This document shows positions 31,382-44,520 of a stretch of 64,000 nt of DNA, in pieces. The first letter of the stretch is position 1; every line of letters begins with the position of its first letter. The position numbers and the translations under genes were made by a program. The notes under the pieces were generated by a model. That model searched no databases and was not told where the DNA came from. It saw only the letters and a list, made by a program, of their open reading frames with translations. Source of the stretch: Dendrocalamus latiflorus (lineage: Eukaryota; Streptophyta; Magnoliopsida; Poales; Poaceae); NCBI GenBank assembly GCA_017311315.1, contig CM029627.1, positions 2,169,805-2,233,804 of the forward strand, written 5' to 3'.

Positions 31382-31388
31382 TATAAAT
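31382..31388 (+). promoter_or_regulatory. TATA box of the peroxidase gene
   Basis: TATAAAT in the context ccctcctataaatccacg, 157 bases before the ATG at 31539 and followed by a C-rich leader. This is a canonical plant TATA and fits a transcription start near 31415. Confidence 0.75.
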
Positions 31389-31538
31389 CCACGCAGACTC
31401 CCGCGCTTTTCTCCTCGCTCCCGCGCCCCCACCCAAGCACACACTGGCTAGCTAGAACCACCGTGTACTGGTATCAGTCACAGTGTCGCACACACGCCCA
31501 CACCGAGGGAGACGACCGAGAGCCGAGCTAGTTCGGCA

Positions 31539-34500
31539 ATGGCCGGAGTCCACGGCAGCTGCAGCCCCCTCTTACGCGCCGCTCTCCTAACAGTCGTCGC
31601 TCTCGCGAGCGTCATCGATGCTGCGAGCGCGCAGCTACGGCAGAACTACTACGCCAGCACCTGCCCCAGCGCGGAGTCCACCGTCCGCTCCGTCATCTCG
31701 CAGCACCTCCAGCAGAGCTTCGCCGTCGGGCCCGGCACCCTCCGCCTCTTCTTCCACGACTGCTTCGTCAGGGTAAGCGCGTACTCCGGTCACCGGTCGG
31801 TCTTTGCACCACCGTGCCGTGCCCCGTATCGGCTGAGACATAGCTGAGGTCAACCTTGCTGCCGTGCCTTGTTGCAGGGGTGTGACGCATCGGTGATGCT
31901 GATGGCGACGAGCGGGGACGACGAGAGCCACAGCGGCGCGGACGCCACGCTGTCGCCGGACGCCGTGGAGGCCATCAACAAGGCCAAGGCCGCGGTCGAG
32001 GCGCTCCCCGGCTGCGACGGCAAGGTCTCCTGCGCGGACATCCTCGCCATGGCCGCACGGGACGTCGTCTCTCTGGTAAATAAACACCGTCCGATTCCTC
32101 TACCTAGTTCATCCTACCGTACAGCGCAGTGCTATACCGTCCCGTCATACGAACCGTCGCGCGGTGCATGCACCGCGGCTCGCCTGTAGCCTGTAGGTCA
32201 CACCCTTGCCAGTCGCCAGGCACGGACGGGCCCACTTTGATAGACAAGTCCTGCGTGGTGGGCCACCCCCGCGTCAGTGACTTTTTATGCAACGCACCAC
32301 CCAGCCATGAGCCCACGAGCTAGCCATGCATGCTCAACGGCCGGACATGCACAGAGACGCGCAGAGTGCCCTCCCAAAGAGAAAAAAAAAGGTGCTCACG
32401 GAGACATGTGATGCGTGTCGGGCTCGGTCGGATGCGCGGGTGCGTCGCGACTCGTGGCGTATCTATTTAGTATAACTGTATTTAATATATTTTTTATTAT
32501 AATTTTTCTGTTAATTTTATGTTAAAAAAATATATCATTTAAAAGCTATTTACGTCTAATCGGAAAACCACATGCATCATTAAAAAAAGCCGGGACTCTC
32601 TCCTTTTAAGATGTCGATAGCTTGAACCAACTACGCTTTTTGCAGCTTGGATTTTCGGGAGTGACCTGACATGACATGACATGAAAACTTGTCTTGTAAT
32701 ACCACTACACCACTAGGACACTTGCAGCAGTCTGGGTCTGTGTGTTGCCCGTGACGCTTGCATAGCTTTCGGCCGAATAGGCCCGTGACGCTGCAAGGCA
32801 AATGCTCTTGCAAGCGTCTCGTCTGCAAGCCCAGCAGGCAGACAAAATTTCCATCGCGTAGACTGTTGGCATGACGAGGTATGGACAAACGTAGCTTACA
32901 AACTTTTCAGAGAACCTGAAAAAATAACCCAGCAAGCAGCAACCAGACCATGCACCATCTCCTCCCAGTGGCCTCACTGGAACTTGGATTATGAACTCCT
33001 ACGATTTCTCTAACGAATTATTTACCATGCAATAGCAATACCGATGGAACAAAGTAATTGGCCAGTGTGAATTCATGCAAGCTGACATTTTTTTTTTGCT
33101 GTTGTAGACCGGCGGACCGAGTTACCCTGTTGAGCTCGGGCGGCTTGACGGCAAGACATTCAACAGAGCCATTGTCAAGCACGTCCTTCCCGGCCCTGGC
33201 TTCAGTCTGGACCAGTTGAACTCCTTGTTCGCCAGCAATGGGCTCACGCAGACCGACATGATTGCACTTTCCGGTATGTTTTTTTATTCCTGTCTGAACA
33301 TCCATAGTAACAAGGAAAATTTACATGCTTGAGCTCGTTATTTGGTGAACATTGATGTGACAATGACATGGTTGCAAGTTAACCACAGAAATTAACAATC
33401 CTGACAACCACAGAGATTAACAATCCCTCGTTAGGGTTGCAATGTTTGTTAAGTAGGTTCTTCGCAGTACAATCATCTTTCTCGTGGCCTCTGCAGTTCA
33501 CGTGACAAAACAAAGTAGTTCACTGTTTTATACTGGCTCCCTCTGTTCTTTTCGAAAATAATAAAAATAACTCCTTTGTTTTGTTTGCTTAGAAGTTAGA
33601 AAGTAGAAAAACACAAGCGTGTACTTTGCAGGAAAGTCCGCAACTAGACGTGAAAACCCGACACAAAGTGATAAAGTAGAGGACATTTTGCGCAGTAACA
33701 GACCGGAGCAACTTTTAAGAGAAGCTCAGGTACAATGGAGGGTTTTTAATATGCTGTTTTCTGACACTTAAGGGGTGCCCTTTTAGGTTTTTTATGCTTG
33801 TTTCTGTCTTTGATTCTATTGTGGCAGTATAAAAAAAACTCAGTTATAATGCATGAGAACAGAGGACATTTTGTCTGAATGTTCTTGGTTTTATATCAGA
33901 TCCTAAGCATAGTTAAACAAACATTTAGATTTGGACACAAGAATCCCTACCTTATGAGTTACGACAAAATCGAAACAACTAGCGGTAACTTTTGACTGAA
34001 CTAGTCAATTTTTGTCCACGCAAAAGTAAAATCAACTGTGCAGGCAGAAACACGTCTTGCGAATAGATGAGAGCTTTTCAACTGGAAAGAGAAATATTTG
34101 AGAGAACTCACTCCGCGTGATCTTGAATTCAGCGTGAAATTTCATCATACTCAGATGCTAACTTATTTATTGAGCTATGCTTTCACGAAATTTTACCAAA
34201 AAATATCAATGCTTTCCATTGCTAAACATAATCCACTCAGCGCACCAGGCATAGCATTCAATTCCGAACCTTCATTTGGCCCAAAACAGATTGTAGCAAG
34301 TCCTAGTTAGCTGTAGCTTGGCCCAATAATAGACCAGGGCCACGTTAGAAAATAGTCGGACCAAATGCAGCCACTCAACCTGTTGGGTTATCATTACTAT
34401 TATAAAAAGAACGAATTGGTAGCTGTAGTGTATTATCCTTCAACCGCTCTATTCACTCAACTTCTCACTATTCTTTATTTTCCAACCGATTAGAGCAACT

Positions 34501-35004
34501 CTCTTCTATAGCACGATTCTTTATTTATTCAATAAATTCCGTTGTAATGCACGGGTACGTAACTAGTCAAAATTAAACCTTGCTTGTTTGTGGACAGGCG
34601 CGCACACGATCGGCGTGACCCACTGCGACAAGTTCGTCCGGCGGATCTACACGTTCAAGCAGCGGCTGGCGTTCAACCCGCCGATGAACCTCGACTTCCT
34701 GCGGTCGCTGCGGCGCGTGTGCCCCATGAACTACGGCCCGACGGCGTTCGCCATGCTGGACGTGTCCACGCCGCGCACGTTCGACAACGCCTACTTCAAC
34801 AACCTCCGCTACAACAAGGGCGTGCTCGGCTCCGACCAGGTGCTCTTCACCGACCGCCGCTCCCGCCCCACCGTCAACCTCTTCGCCGCCAACAGCACCG
34901 CGTTCCACGAGGCGTTTATCGCCGCGATGACGCAGCTCGGCAGGATCGGCGTGAAGACCGGTAGCGACGGCGAGATACGGCGCGTGTGCACGGCCGTGAA
35001 CTAG
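31539..35004 (+). CDS. Class III secretory peroxidase, four exons, 334 aa
   Basis: Exons 31539-31772, 31878-32075, 33108-33273 and 34598-35004. This is the classic four-exon, three-intron layout, in which the third intron splits the Gly just before the proximal-His region. The enzyme oxidises phenolics or generates/uses H2O2 in the cell wall or vacuole. A signal peptide (hydrophobic 11-30, likely cut after Ala31, leaving N-terminal Gln) is followed by the distal site Arg69/His73 (RLFFHDCFVRGCD), the proximal His202 (LSGAHTIGVTHC) and all eight conserved cysteines (STC, HDC, RGC, PGC, VSC, THC, RRVCPMN, RRVCTAVN). Length is typical. Introns 2 and 3 are 1.0 and 1.3 kb and hold repeat DNA. No defects seen. 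Substrate cannot be told from sequence. Confidence 0.96.
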
Positions 35005-35589
35005 CGACTATCGTGGGTGCGTGCCTGCTGCATACGTTAGAGAGACTACAATTGCTGCGCGGATGCAGGGTGTCTTTTTTTGGTACGTTTTGTGGTGGGA
35101 TTTTGTTAGCATTCTTTGAGCTATGGGATGGAATGGGCGATAGAAAGATGTGGTGGCGATCGGTGGTCGGGCGTCACATGGTTAGCTGGTTACGCTGAAT
35201 CAAATGCATCTTCAATGCGTTCTTGTCCAATATTTGTCATGGTGAAATCTTCGTTTGCTTGGCCAACGCCGTCACCTTTGCCATTCGCCAACCCTTTGGA
35301 CGGTGAGGAAATTTTCTAGGCCCTGGTCCAATTCATCTAACTAATCTATGCCACCGATCCTGGCCCTTTCTTTCTGGGACTCACTTCGAGACAAAGATTA
35401 GAAAGAATCAGTATTCCATTCTTCATTCGTGTCGATCAATACAATCTAATTGAGGAGCAAGATTATCAAGCGAAAACGATATTGATCCTTCATCCTTAGT
35501 TGGTTCGCAAATCACAACCTGAGCGACGAGCGTGGCCTTGATGTCCCCTACTAGCCGAGGCAGACAAGCCGCCGAGTGGACCCTTGGTG
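35005..35589. other. 3' flank of the peroxidase; no gene seen
   Basis: The first 200 bases have the T/G-rich make-up of a plant 3' UTR. The rest shows no recognisable feature. Confidence 0.3.
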
Positions 35590-37250
35590 TGTAACACCTG
35601 GGCTGGCTCGGCCCAACCTGGCCCATCTTGTAGCTCTATAAGAGAGAAGAAAGCCAGGTGGAGAAGGAGGCAAAAGCCATTTTGACTTCAGCCTTGTGCC
35701 ACCTTGCTACCGCCCCCCGCTCGTGCGAGCCGCTGCCTCCTCCTTGCGCTTGCTGCTGTCAGCGTCGCCGTGCCCCACCGTCGTCGTCCCTGTCCAATGT
35801 TGCTGGTGTGCCACCGCCGCCAGGCTGCTGGCGCCGTTGCCCCTCCGGCCGTGCCTCGCCATCGCTTAGCTACCGGCGCCGCCGCTTTCCCACGCGCCTG
35901 CTGTTGCTGCTCACCCAGTTGCCGGCGCCGCCGCTCATCCGACTGCACCCCGCTTTCCCCTTGCTGCTGACGATGCCCCGCACGCACCGCGCGTCGCTGT
36001 CGCTCGTGCGCCGCCGTTGGTAGCCACCGGCGTCACCGTCCCCTGCGCTCCACCCTCAGCCGCCTCTCGGCTGCACGCGGCACCCCGCCGGGTCGGCCTC
36101 GGCTCCTAGGGCCGAGCTGTGCTGGGGACGGTTGTTGTTGCGTCACGCAGGGAGAAGAAGAGGGGAGAGTCGGCCAGTTGAGGGAAGAGGAGGGGAGGAG
36201 CTAGTTGACGAGGTGGAGGAAGGGAGAAGAAAGTTAGCCATGAGTGAGATTGTGGAGGGAGTCGGCCGAGCGAGGAGAGAAGAAAGAAGAGGAGGGAGCT
36301 GTCGACATGAAGAAAAGAAAAGAGGAGCGTCGGCCGGTTGGAGAAAAAAAGAGAAAGAGAAGAAAAGAGGGAAGAAACAAAAAGAAGAGAAAAGGAAAGT
36401 CTGACTCACCGCCAGATTTATCAAATTCGGCTAAGGAATAGAAGGTAGTGCCTCGATCTAGCCACTCGAGGCTAGGGTAACGCCTCAAAAATCCTTCTCC
36501 CTACTTATTCACGGAATCTTGTATAAGTTATTATGCCGATTGTTAGAATTGATTCGTATGGCCATTAAGATATCGTTTATTAATATGAATGCTTGAACGG
36601 TGAAATTGGTGTTGCCACTATTGATCTGGTTGATCCGTGCCGGGAGTGGGAGAGGGAGAGAATGAATTGAGGTTAAATAATGTGACCGATTGAAGAGAGA
36701 GTAAGCGTGTAGAATTCGATCTGCGAGTGTAAATGACAAAATCGTTAAATGTTCGGATTGGTTAAGCACTGGGACAATGGGAAGTTGCCCAATGGGACAT
36801 GAATTGGTTGTGTCGGGTTAAACGCTAGAGCGATGTCATTTGTTCGTATATGAATGTATTGCATTAGCGATGAATTCAAATAGTTAATACTTGTTCAGGT
36901 GGCAGTTCGAGTCTGGTGCCGTCCACGCAACGTTCGCCAGGTTAAACATCCACATTTGAAGCATATTGCATCATGCAAAATGCATAAGAGCCAGATCGGT
37001 AAGAAAGTCATATGACTTGTCCAGAGTGCTCTTGAATAAGACTTACAGAGGTAGACACCTCCATGGGATGGAGGAAGAGGGTGACAATCGACGGGTGTAC
37101 CCTCCGCTATACCAGTATAAGCTACAGCTATAGATGCATTACATGGTATTGCATTGCATGAAAGTGACAGAGAAAGTGATACAATTAAAGATTTGATTTA
37201 AAATTTACAGTCGCTTGATTGCCTTCAATGTGTGAGGAAAGGATGTGGTA
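35590..37250 (+). repeat. LTR-like sequence (TGTAACACC start)
   Basis: Begins TGTAACACCTGGGCTGGC, with a TATA-like CTATAAGAGAG about 47 bases on, then a GC-rich transcript-like segment and a purine-rich tract (36140-36400, gagaagaagagg-type). A start plus a TATA at this spacing suggests a plus-oriented gypsy LTR. The right end, primer site and internal genes were not identified. GC-rich open frames here are not called as genes. Confidence 0.35.
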
Positions 37251-37759
37251 ACGGGGCCATCAGCATAAAAATCGCAAGCCTCGGATGAATTTGGGAGGAC
37301 GGGTGGGAGAATGGGAGGATAGAGGGGGGAGCAGGCAAGCCGTGTCCGCACAGTGGTGCCAACCCCCGTGAACCGTGCGCTCTCAAGGTCTCGGCTGCTT
37401 TCCGTGCCGTGCAGTTGGCGTCCCAGGCTCCCCAGCTGTTAGGTACAGTCTACTTACACTCTTTTGTTGCGAAGTGAACACGCAATAACAGCCTAGTGCC
37501 ACTCGAAGAAACGATGGCGATTTTGGATCTCAATCAACGGAGATTTCTTTGTTCGTGATACATGGATAATGGATTCTTGTGTGGGGGTGTCGTGGATGCA
37601 GAATTGCAGATAGGTGGACGCAGACTTATAGTACACTAGTCCAACTGCGCAGAACATGTCACATGTAACACAGGAATGGGGACATGTCACATGCCGCATT
37701 CCACGGGTTGGGAACGGGAACGTGACCTGAATCCAGCAGTTCTCCTCGGCAAGGCACTT
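37251..37759. other. No gene seen
   Basis: Mixed-composition DNA with ggatgggagg-like words early, then an unremarkable stretch. No feature supported. Confidence 0.3.
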
Positions 37760-38160
37760 CTAAAAAAAATTGTAAGAACAATATTTTGTAGCTAATTATA
37801 TAGCCAAATGAATTAGTGACAGGCTAATGTGGCAACCCCTATCGTTAGTTGACTTGGCAATAAGATTTGTCGCTAATTTAATTCGCGACAAAACCATTCA
37901 GAGACAAAGTGTTATTTAGCTGACAAACTTATGTCGCTGATTAATTTCACCGACAAGTTAGTTTGACCGACAGGCCTCTGTAGCCAAATGATTTGGCCAT
38001 AGATTCTGTCGCTAATTGAAATAGCGACAGGAGATGCCTTGTGAGTCTATCGGCATTTCATTAGACAATAGGGCTCATGTTGCCAATTCATTTAACGACA
38101 GAGCTTCCCTCGTTAATTTATTTGACGTCGTAGTATTATTTTTATAACTTTTTTCAGGAG
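37760..38160. repeat. Hairpin-word array resembling CACTA sub-terminal repeats
   Basis: The short inverted word tcgctaattt...gcgaca recurs at least six times (tgtcgctaatttaattcgcg, ctgtcgctaattgaaatagc, ttgccaattcatttaacgac and others) at spacings of 50-80 bases. It is preceded by CACTTCTAAAAAAAATTG. CACTA transposons have such sub-terminal motif arrays. Only one end is present. Confidence 0.45.
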
Positions 38161-38880
38161 CAATTATTTTTGTCGTATTAATAAAGAAGTGAGTTATTTT
38201 TTTTAAAAAAAAATTCGCAAGGCAGCTACATTCCAATCGACGGCCGAGCCCGTAGAATGTCTCACAACGTGGCCCAAGATTCTTCGGATGGGCCCTTCTG
38301 GGCCGGTGGCAAGAGGAGATGCGAGGCAACTTTCCCATCGGCTGCAGTTGGTGTGGTGTGCTGCTCCCCCTGCCGGCCCAGTCTCATCCGGAGATGGGGT
38401 CCTAGCCGGGCAACTCCCCCGCAGCCCTCTTTGCCCATCGAAAAGACTCAAAATCCACCCACCATTTGGGGGCACGGGCGCGGTTGTGCAGCGGCGCAGC
38501 GCGGCTGGCCTCTCGGCCCAGTATTCGCTGCGGGCGGCCCCACCGCGCACGGCACCGCCGGCCGACGGGACCATTCTCCAGCGTTACGGCATATACAGCA
38601 CAGTTGATGTGCCAGCTCTCTCCGCCCATTACCTAACCCGTTCTGTCTCTGATTTTTTCCAAGTTATGTTTTATAGTTCATGATTTCTCTCGAATAAATA
38701 AATAGAATAACTTTTTTGTCGTTTTGGAGCAATTTATTATGTAGCTTCTTTTAAAACGTCTCATCAACATTCGATTTATTTGTACAAGAGCCCGTAAAGT
38801 TATAAGCCGTATCGTAACTGCTAATCACCTGCCACAATACACTACTTATCCCAACTTTTAAAGCACAGGTAAGGCAAAAA
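38161..38880. other. GC-rich then AT-rich DNA; no gene seen
   Basis: 38240-38600 is GC-rich and open on both strands, without any recognisable motif. 38640-38880 is AT-rich. No feature supported. Confidence 0.3.
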
Positions 38881-38922
38881 AGAGAAGAAAACATGAATTC
38901 TGATGTTGATTTTGCTAACACA

Positions 38923-39043
<121 letters not shown>

Positions 39044-39566
39044 CTTGTGAGCAGAAAAGGGACGTAGTACGACACTGCCTTGATCGGTTCGGCTTGAGCT
39101 TCTGACTTATTTTTCACTATTCATAAATTTCGTCTTTTCTGAACTTTTGACTTTTTGTTGAGCTTTTTTCCGGTTCTTTTTTTCCAGTATTCGTTTGTAT
39201 TATACATATTGGGCTAACATATTTTTTTATTTTTTAAATTTAATTATGCTAAATAAATTTCTGTCAGCTGCAGTATTTTTTTCAGCTAGCTATAGTAATT
39301 ACAGCCAAAAACCACCACAAAAAAACCTAACTGATCACCACCCTAGTCAGCTAGCCCCACCCTGTGTGAAACGACGCGAAGGGGGTAACTAATTATTAAC
39401 ATGACAGGTTACCAATTAATCACCGACATAGGTACGTCCCTTGTGGATCGTCAGGTCCATGCATGTCGTAATCCCACTGGAATTATACGGTGCTGCAGTC
39501 TCCGCCCCACGTAACGTACAGGTACAGCCGCCTCCTCGATCGGTCCTGACTCCTGAGGCTATTTAT

Positions 39567-39807
39567 GGCTCTGATCTTTCTCAACTTTTAGTTTTAGCTT
39601 TTAATTTTTTTATAGTAATTAATTTTTAAACGAAGTATCTTTTAAAATGAGGTCTATTAGTTGATTATAGTATATACTGTACCGACTTTATTTATATCGG
39701 TAAAAATCGTACGTTGGTTTTTGTTACTCTGTAATCTCTCACATGAACAACTCAAAAGTTACAAGCCGCAACTAAAAACTATAAACTTCAGCCAAAAAGA
39801 ACAGCCC
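39567..39807. mobile_element. PIF/Harbinger-like MITE, diverged relative of family A
   Basis: 241 bp, ending AAAGAACAGCCC and flanked by TAT (39564-39566 and 39808-39810). Internal phrases (tttttaaacgaagtatctttt, caaaagttacaagccgcaac) match family A at lower identity. AT-enriched compared with the other copies. Confidence 0.65.
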
Positions 39808-39878
39808 TATGATTTCAGCCTTCGGTGTCAGGTAAGGTCAGGGGAGCGATCCCATGAACCAGCATGTAAAAATATGTA

Positions 39879-40121
39879 GGGCCTGTTTGGCAACGGCTGC
39901 GGCTTATGACTTTTGGCTGAAATTTTTGAATTTTGGCTGTTTACGGTACAGATTACGGAGAGATATATACTCACTTGCGATTTTGGATGGTACAGATGTT
40001 GGGCTTTTAACATGTACATCGTTTAACTTGTAGACCCCGTCTTGAGAAAATACTCCATTTGAAAGTTAGGTACTGTAACAAAAGCCAAAAGCCGCCAGCT
40101 TCGGAGGAAAAGAACAGGCCC
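39879..40121 (-). mobile_element. PIF/Harbinger-like MITE, family A copy 3
   Basis: 243 bp in inverted orientation relative to copies 1 and 2. It begins GGGCCTGTTTGGC and ends GAACAGGCCC, flanked by GTA (39876-39878 and 40122-40124). The ends are nearly perfect inverted repeats. Confidence 0.88.
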
Positions 40122-40431
40122 GTACTTGGATTTGTGTGACATGGATCGCCGACTTGCGGGCATTGCTCCCTGCTCGTAGATGTGCCGCGATCCGCGGAAG
40201 GAACAAAAGCCAGTTAGCGAAGATGCAAGCGGGGTTGGTTTGGGGCTAGCCGGCTAGGGTTCTGCGGGCCGGGGAAAACTCGCGAGTCGCGACGACGATG
40301 TAGAACTATCGATATATTTCACATGGCGACTCTTCCTGCTCTTCTTCAGTTATTTCTATCTCTCGATCGACTTGCCTCGATCTCTTTCCAAACTCGTACT
40401 CAGTACGTATCAGTTCTACTTGCACCCTAGC

Positions 40432-41086
40432 TAGAGCTGGGAGTTAGGTCGTGTTTTTATGGGCTAGCCCGAAGCACGGCATGGTCCGGTACGTGGCGGG
40501 TCATGCCGGTACGACACGAACGGTGGGCTGGACCGGGCCGGGCTTGGAAAACCGGCCCATTGGGCGTCACGGCACGGGGAGAACGACGGACCAGAAATTA
40601 TTTAAAATTAATTTATTAACTATAATAAGCTACACTCATGACTCTCCTTGAACTTTTCTATTTGACTAGTTGGGCAACCCTATGCTAGATTGTTGGACGA
40701 TGAGCTAGATGTCCACTTACACTACAGTCTAATTTGCACCAAGATATACATACCATTGGACTAAATGACCAAGCTCGAAGGTGAAATAGCATAAGACAAT
40801 AGAATCGAATTTTAAGTACATTTTTAATAAGACGGGTACAAGAGAAAGGAAGATAGCGGCCACTGATACCATTGTCACTGTCGCTTTCGTCGTGTATAGT
40901 TACTTTGGACTTGGTTTGGGCTGGCACGGCGGGTTTTGGGCCGTGCTTCGGCCTAGCCGAAGGCGAGGCGGGCCGGTATGGTACGGCACGACGGGATGAT
41001 TAGGCCGAACCGGCACGGCACGAAACAGCCCGTAGCACGATGAGCCCAGGCCGTGCCGGCCTGGTCCGACCCAATTCCCACCTCTA
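40432..41086. mobile_element. Small non-autonomous hAT element
   Basis: 655 bp with inverted ends TAGAGCTGGGAGTTAGGTCG and, on the other strand, TAGAGGTGGGAATTGGGTCG. It is flanked by 8-bp near-duplicates ACCCTAGC (40424-40431) and ACGCTAGC (41087-41094). Sub-terminal parts are rich in gcacggc / gccgtgc words. No transposase. Confidence 0.8.
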
Positions 41087-41099
41087 ACGCTAGCTGTAC

Positions 41100-42785
41100 C
41101 AAAAATCACTGCAGCTTGGACGGGCTCTTTCTGTGAAATCCGCGCATGTGACAATATTTACCGGCCGGCCAGCTTGCACCAACATGTCCTTCAAGTTTGG
41201 ATAGCTTCCGGGGTTAAACCGTTCGTGTTAAGGAAAAACAACATGTACCGCATGCAGAGTAACTGCCTCCGAACAGGCAAGTCACATATATTCATGTCCG
41301 AACATGTTCGATCGATCGCAGCCAACCACAGTGCCTTTCAGTTTGCAAACACACCGAACGTGTACAAATAACTGTTAACAGCACGTACACTCATTAATGG
41401 TAGTAAATCCACCAGAATATAAGGTATAGAACGCAGTATTACTGTCCGGCATTGATGCCTTGCTTCACTTAATAAATAAGGCCGAGCTGATCATTAACTC
41501 ACCCGGGGTTAGTTGCATGCATAAGTCAACTCTCAACAACCGGTACCGGTACCGTAACTTAATTAGCTTCATCGGGTATAATTCCACGATTAGGTTGATG
41601 GGCCAAACAATAGGTTCCACCTTTTTCTTCTAGAAAACAATATCAAATCCACAAATCAATTAATAAGAGTGAACGAACATCCTACAATGCAATACTCATT
41701 AATTTAAATATAAGATCGACAACGTTTTAGACATTGACATGCACGGTCTGATACATATGCAACTGTTACCACTCCTTTTTTTTACTATAAGAAAGTAATA
41801 TGTTATAGTACAAATTATAAAAGATGATAATAAATCCATGTATCAGTATTTTCCCCATCTATCCAAATTAAATATTTTTGTGTATATTAGTGATAAAAGC
41901 TTTAAAGGTTTGACTCAACACACTCTAAACGAATCTATTTCAAGGGTTGCTAATTAGTACAGGATGGCAGAGGCATTGTATCGCGACTCTTTCCTCGCTT
42001 CACCATGTATGGCCATAGGTCAAGGATGGCATTTTGTTTGGATTAATATGTCAACGTGTCATAAGAAAAAGTTACATCAACAAATTGTTAGTTTTCAAGG
42101 ATGTTTCATCATAAAAATGGCTAAGATTCACGTGAAAGAGTGCATGCATGCGTATTGGTTGTACCCCACGATCAATCTCCATCCTATATGGTCCTCAAAC
42201 CGAGGATTATTAATAGGCCGGTGACGGTCGAGAAATCCTGATCAAAGGTGGAATATTGTATCCAGATTCTAGAGTGATGTTGAGTGGACATAACTGAAAA
42301 CTTGGTCTTATTTTTTCACAAACTCAATTAAACCAAAGTGGTGCTATATCTTTGACAGGTTAATTTGTTGCTTTCCTCCAATGTAAAAGCATCAAATTAC
42401 AAAATGGATTGGGAAAAAACATAATCGATATATCGATCAAAACATATTGTGTTTCCAGTTTTCTTTCCGCCAGTGATTCCAACCTCTTCAAAAAATAAAC
42501 CACAGAATCCTAAACCAGTTTCTGTTTAAAGAAGTGAGTATACTGTCTACTTTTTCAGTCGATCATACTACAGAAATTCACTTATTTTAAATCTAATAAG
42601 CACCTGTGCCTTTGAAACTACCAAAAATAGTTGAATTTGGGTTGGTCGTGAACCTATCGGACTGGTTTGGCGCGCGCGCGCGAGAGAGAGAGGATGAATG
42701 GTGCATTCGAATTTCCTCAAAGTATTCGTCAACTTTCACCCCAACAGCTATGAAAAACTACGAAGATAAAAGACTAATCACTACA
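41100..42785. other. No gene seen
   Basis: AT-rich DNA with a short ggcgcgcgcgcgagagagag run near 42668. No coding or repeat structure is supported. Confidence 0.3.
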
Positions 42786-42789
42786 TGAA

Positions 42790-44520
42790 AAATCCAAGCG
42801 AAAACTAAGCAAAATGACTCTCGACGTGCCTGGAGGTCAGACCGGATGAACAATACCAGTCAGACTGCTATAGTAAAATCAACACGAGAATAGTAAAAAT
42901 AACACCATTTCAAAATTAAAAATTTATGAAACTTTTGATCCGTAGATCCAAATGAAATGAAACTTGGCATATATCTTCACTAGGATGTCACGAACCTATT
43001 CTAATTAATGATCAAGAAATTGTTGTCAAAGTTATGACCTTTTTCAATTTGAAGGAATGTTGCACCAAAACCAGACAAAACAAAAAAACGGTGAATGTGA
43101 CTTGCTTATGGGTGAATGATAGCCAAGATAGTTCTAAATGTATTTTCACATATCACAACAAGCAAGAACATCAAAGGAATTGATGAAAAAATGACTAAAT
43201 CAAGAAATCACTCGAGAGAATCAAATCCAACATAAGGGCAATTTCAAGAACTTGCCAAACCTAATATCTAGATGGATGAGGATTGATTTCTATGAAATAT
43301 CTCTATCACTAACTCATCCTTAGTATCTAGCAAGATCAAGAAGGGGAGACAAGATCAAATCAACCAAATGAAAAGCAAATCAACTAAAACAAGAGGGATC
43401 CATGGGAGATAAACAAAGTTGATGTATTGCTACTTGAGGACGAAAATTTTATAGTAATTCCACCTGGAGAACAAGAGAGTACACACAACATGTACACTTC
43501 TTAAACCCTAACCCTAAAACATTTGGCTTCAATAAGCAAAGATTGTGTGGTTAACTAGTTAATTTCCATCCTAACTCGTTAAATAGATAGACAACTAATA
43601 CATATATAACCCTAGTGGATATTATTCACTTAGTATATATAGGAGAAACCTGTTAACTCTACATAACATGAGTTTTATTTACATACTACACTTATGCACG
43701 CTTTTCAAAGCACATAAGTTCGAATCCGCTATATCCTTAGCCTTGATCTAACTTAATTTTCTCAGCTTCTTCTTAAGCTAAACCACTCTCTCATGTGCTG
43801 TTTAAGAGCCACGATTTAGATCCAAGACAACATCTGATATTTTGGTCAACTTACCAAAATATCATTTCTTGACCTACTTCATCTTTCATTGCAAGTAATC
43901 ACTATGATTACCACGGGTAGATGTATCACTGGCTTGCCAAGCGTTGCAAGTCTCTCAAATTCTAGTTCCATTGGACCGCGCTTCATTTGGACCGACCAAA
44001 CCACATGATGCAACCTATCGCTTGAACTTCCTTTCAATATTTCTCGTATTTCTCGTGCCATGCTTGGGCTCAGCCATCTCACCCAGTATTCTTGATCATT
44101 CTGAGCCTCGGCTCCTCCATGAGCGTACTCCATTCCGCACCGTTGACCATGATTAACTCCAAGCGACTCTACACATTTAAAGACTAAGAAATCTTTTTCG
44201 GACACAAGTTTTTCACAACTTGACCCACGTTAGCTGCAATATGCATCATACAACACAAGTTTTTTATAAATTAACCTACATTAGTTGTAACATACATCAT
44301 GCAACATATATGTACTGACCTTGATCAACCTAACTCATCCCATAACCAAAATTCCCAAAATCGCAAAATTAGCCGAACTGAAAACAAACATGCTAGTCAG
44401 ATAGCCTGCCTGGCCGGTTTGACCACTAGCGGTGGCTAGTCAGACTGCCAAGGGGCGGTCTGACTGCCACCTCTAGCTGGTTAGACCGCCTAGTGTGTAC
44501 AGGCAGTCCAGAAAATTTGA
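42790..44520. repeat. Probable LTR-retrotransposon remnant
   Basis: Both edges carry the two-fold-symmetric ggtcagaccgg / ggtctgactgcc word family (42826-42870 and 44400-44505), as at 4430-4690. The interior has leader-like text such as aaatgaaatgaaacttggcata. A 108-residue minus frame (43879-44205) has no family I recognise. I read it as an old LTR or solo LTR with ends not resolved. Confidence 0.35.

Noticed and set aside
32104..32977. Open frames inside peroxidase intron 2
   Set aside because: They overlap a well-supported intron and show no motif; intron repeat DNA.
43500..43520. Telomere-like aaaccctaaccctaaaac
   Set aside because: Only two to three units inside retrotransposon-like DNA; too short to be an interstitial telomere tract.
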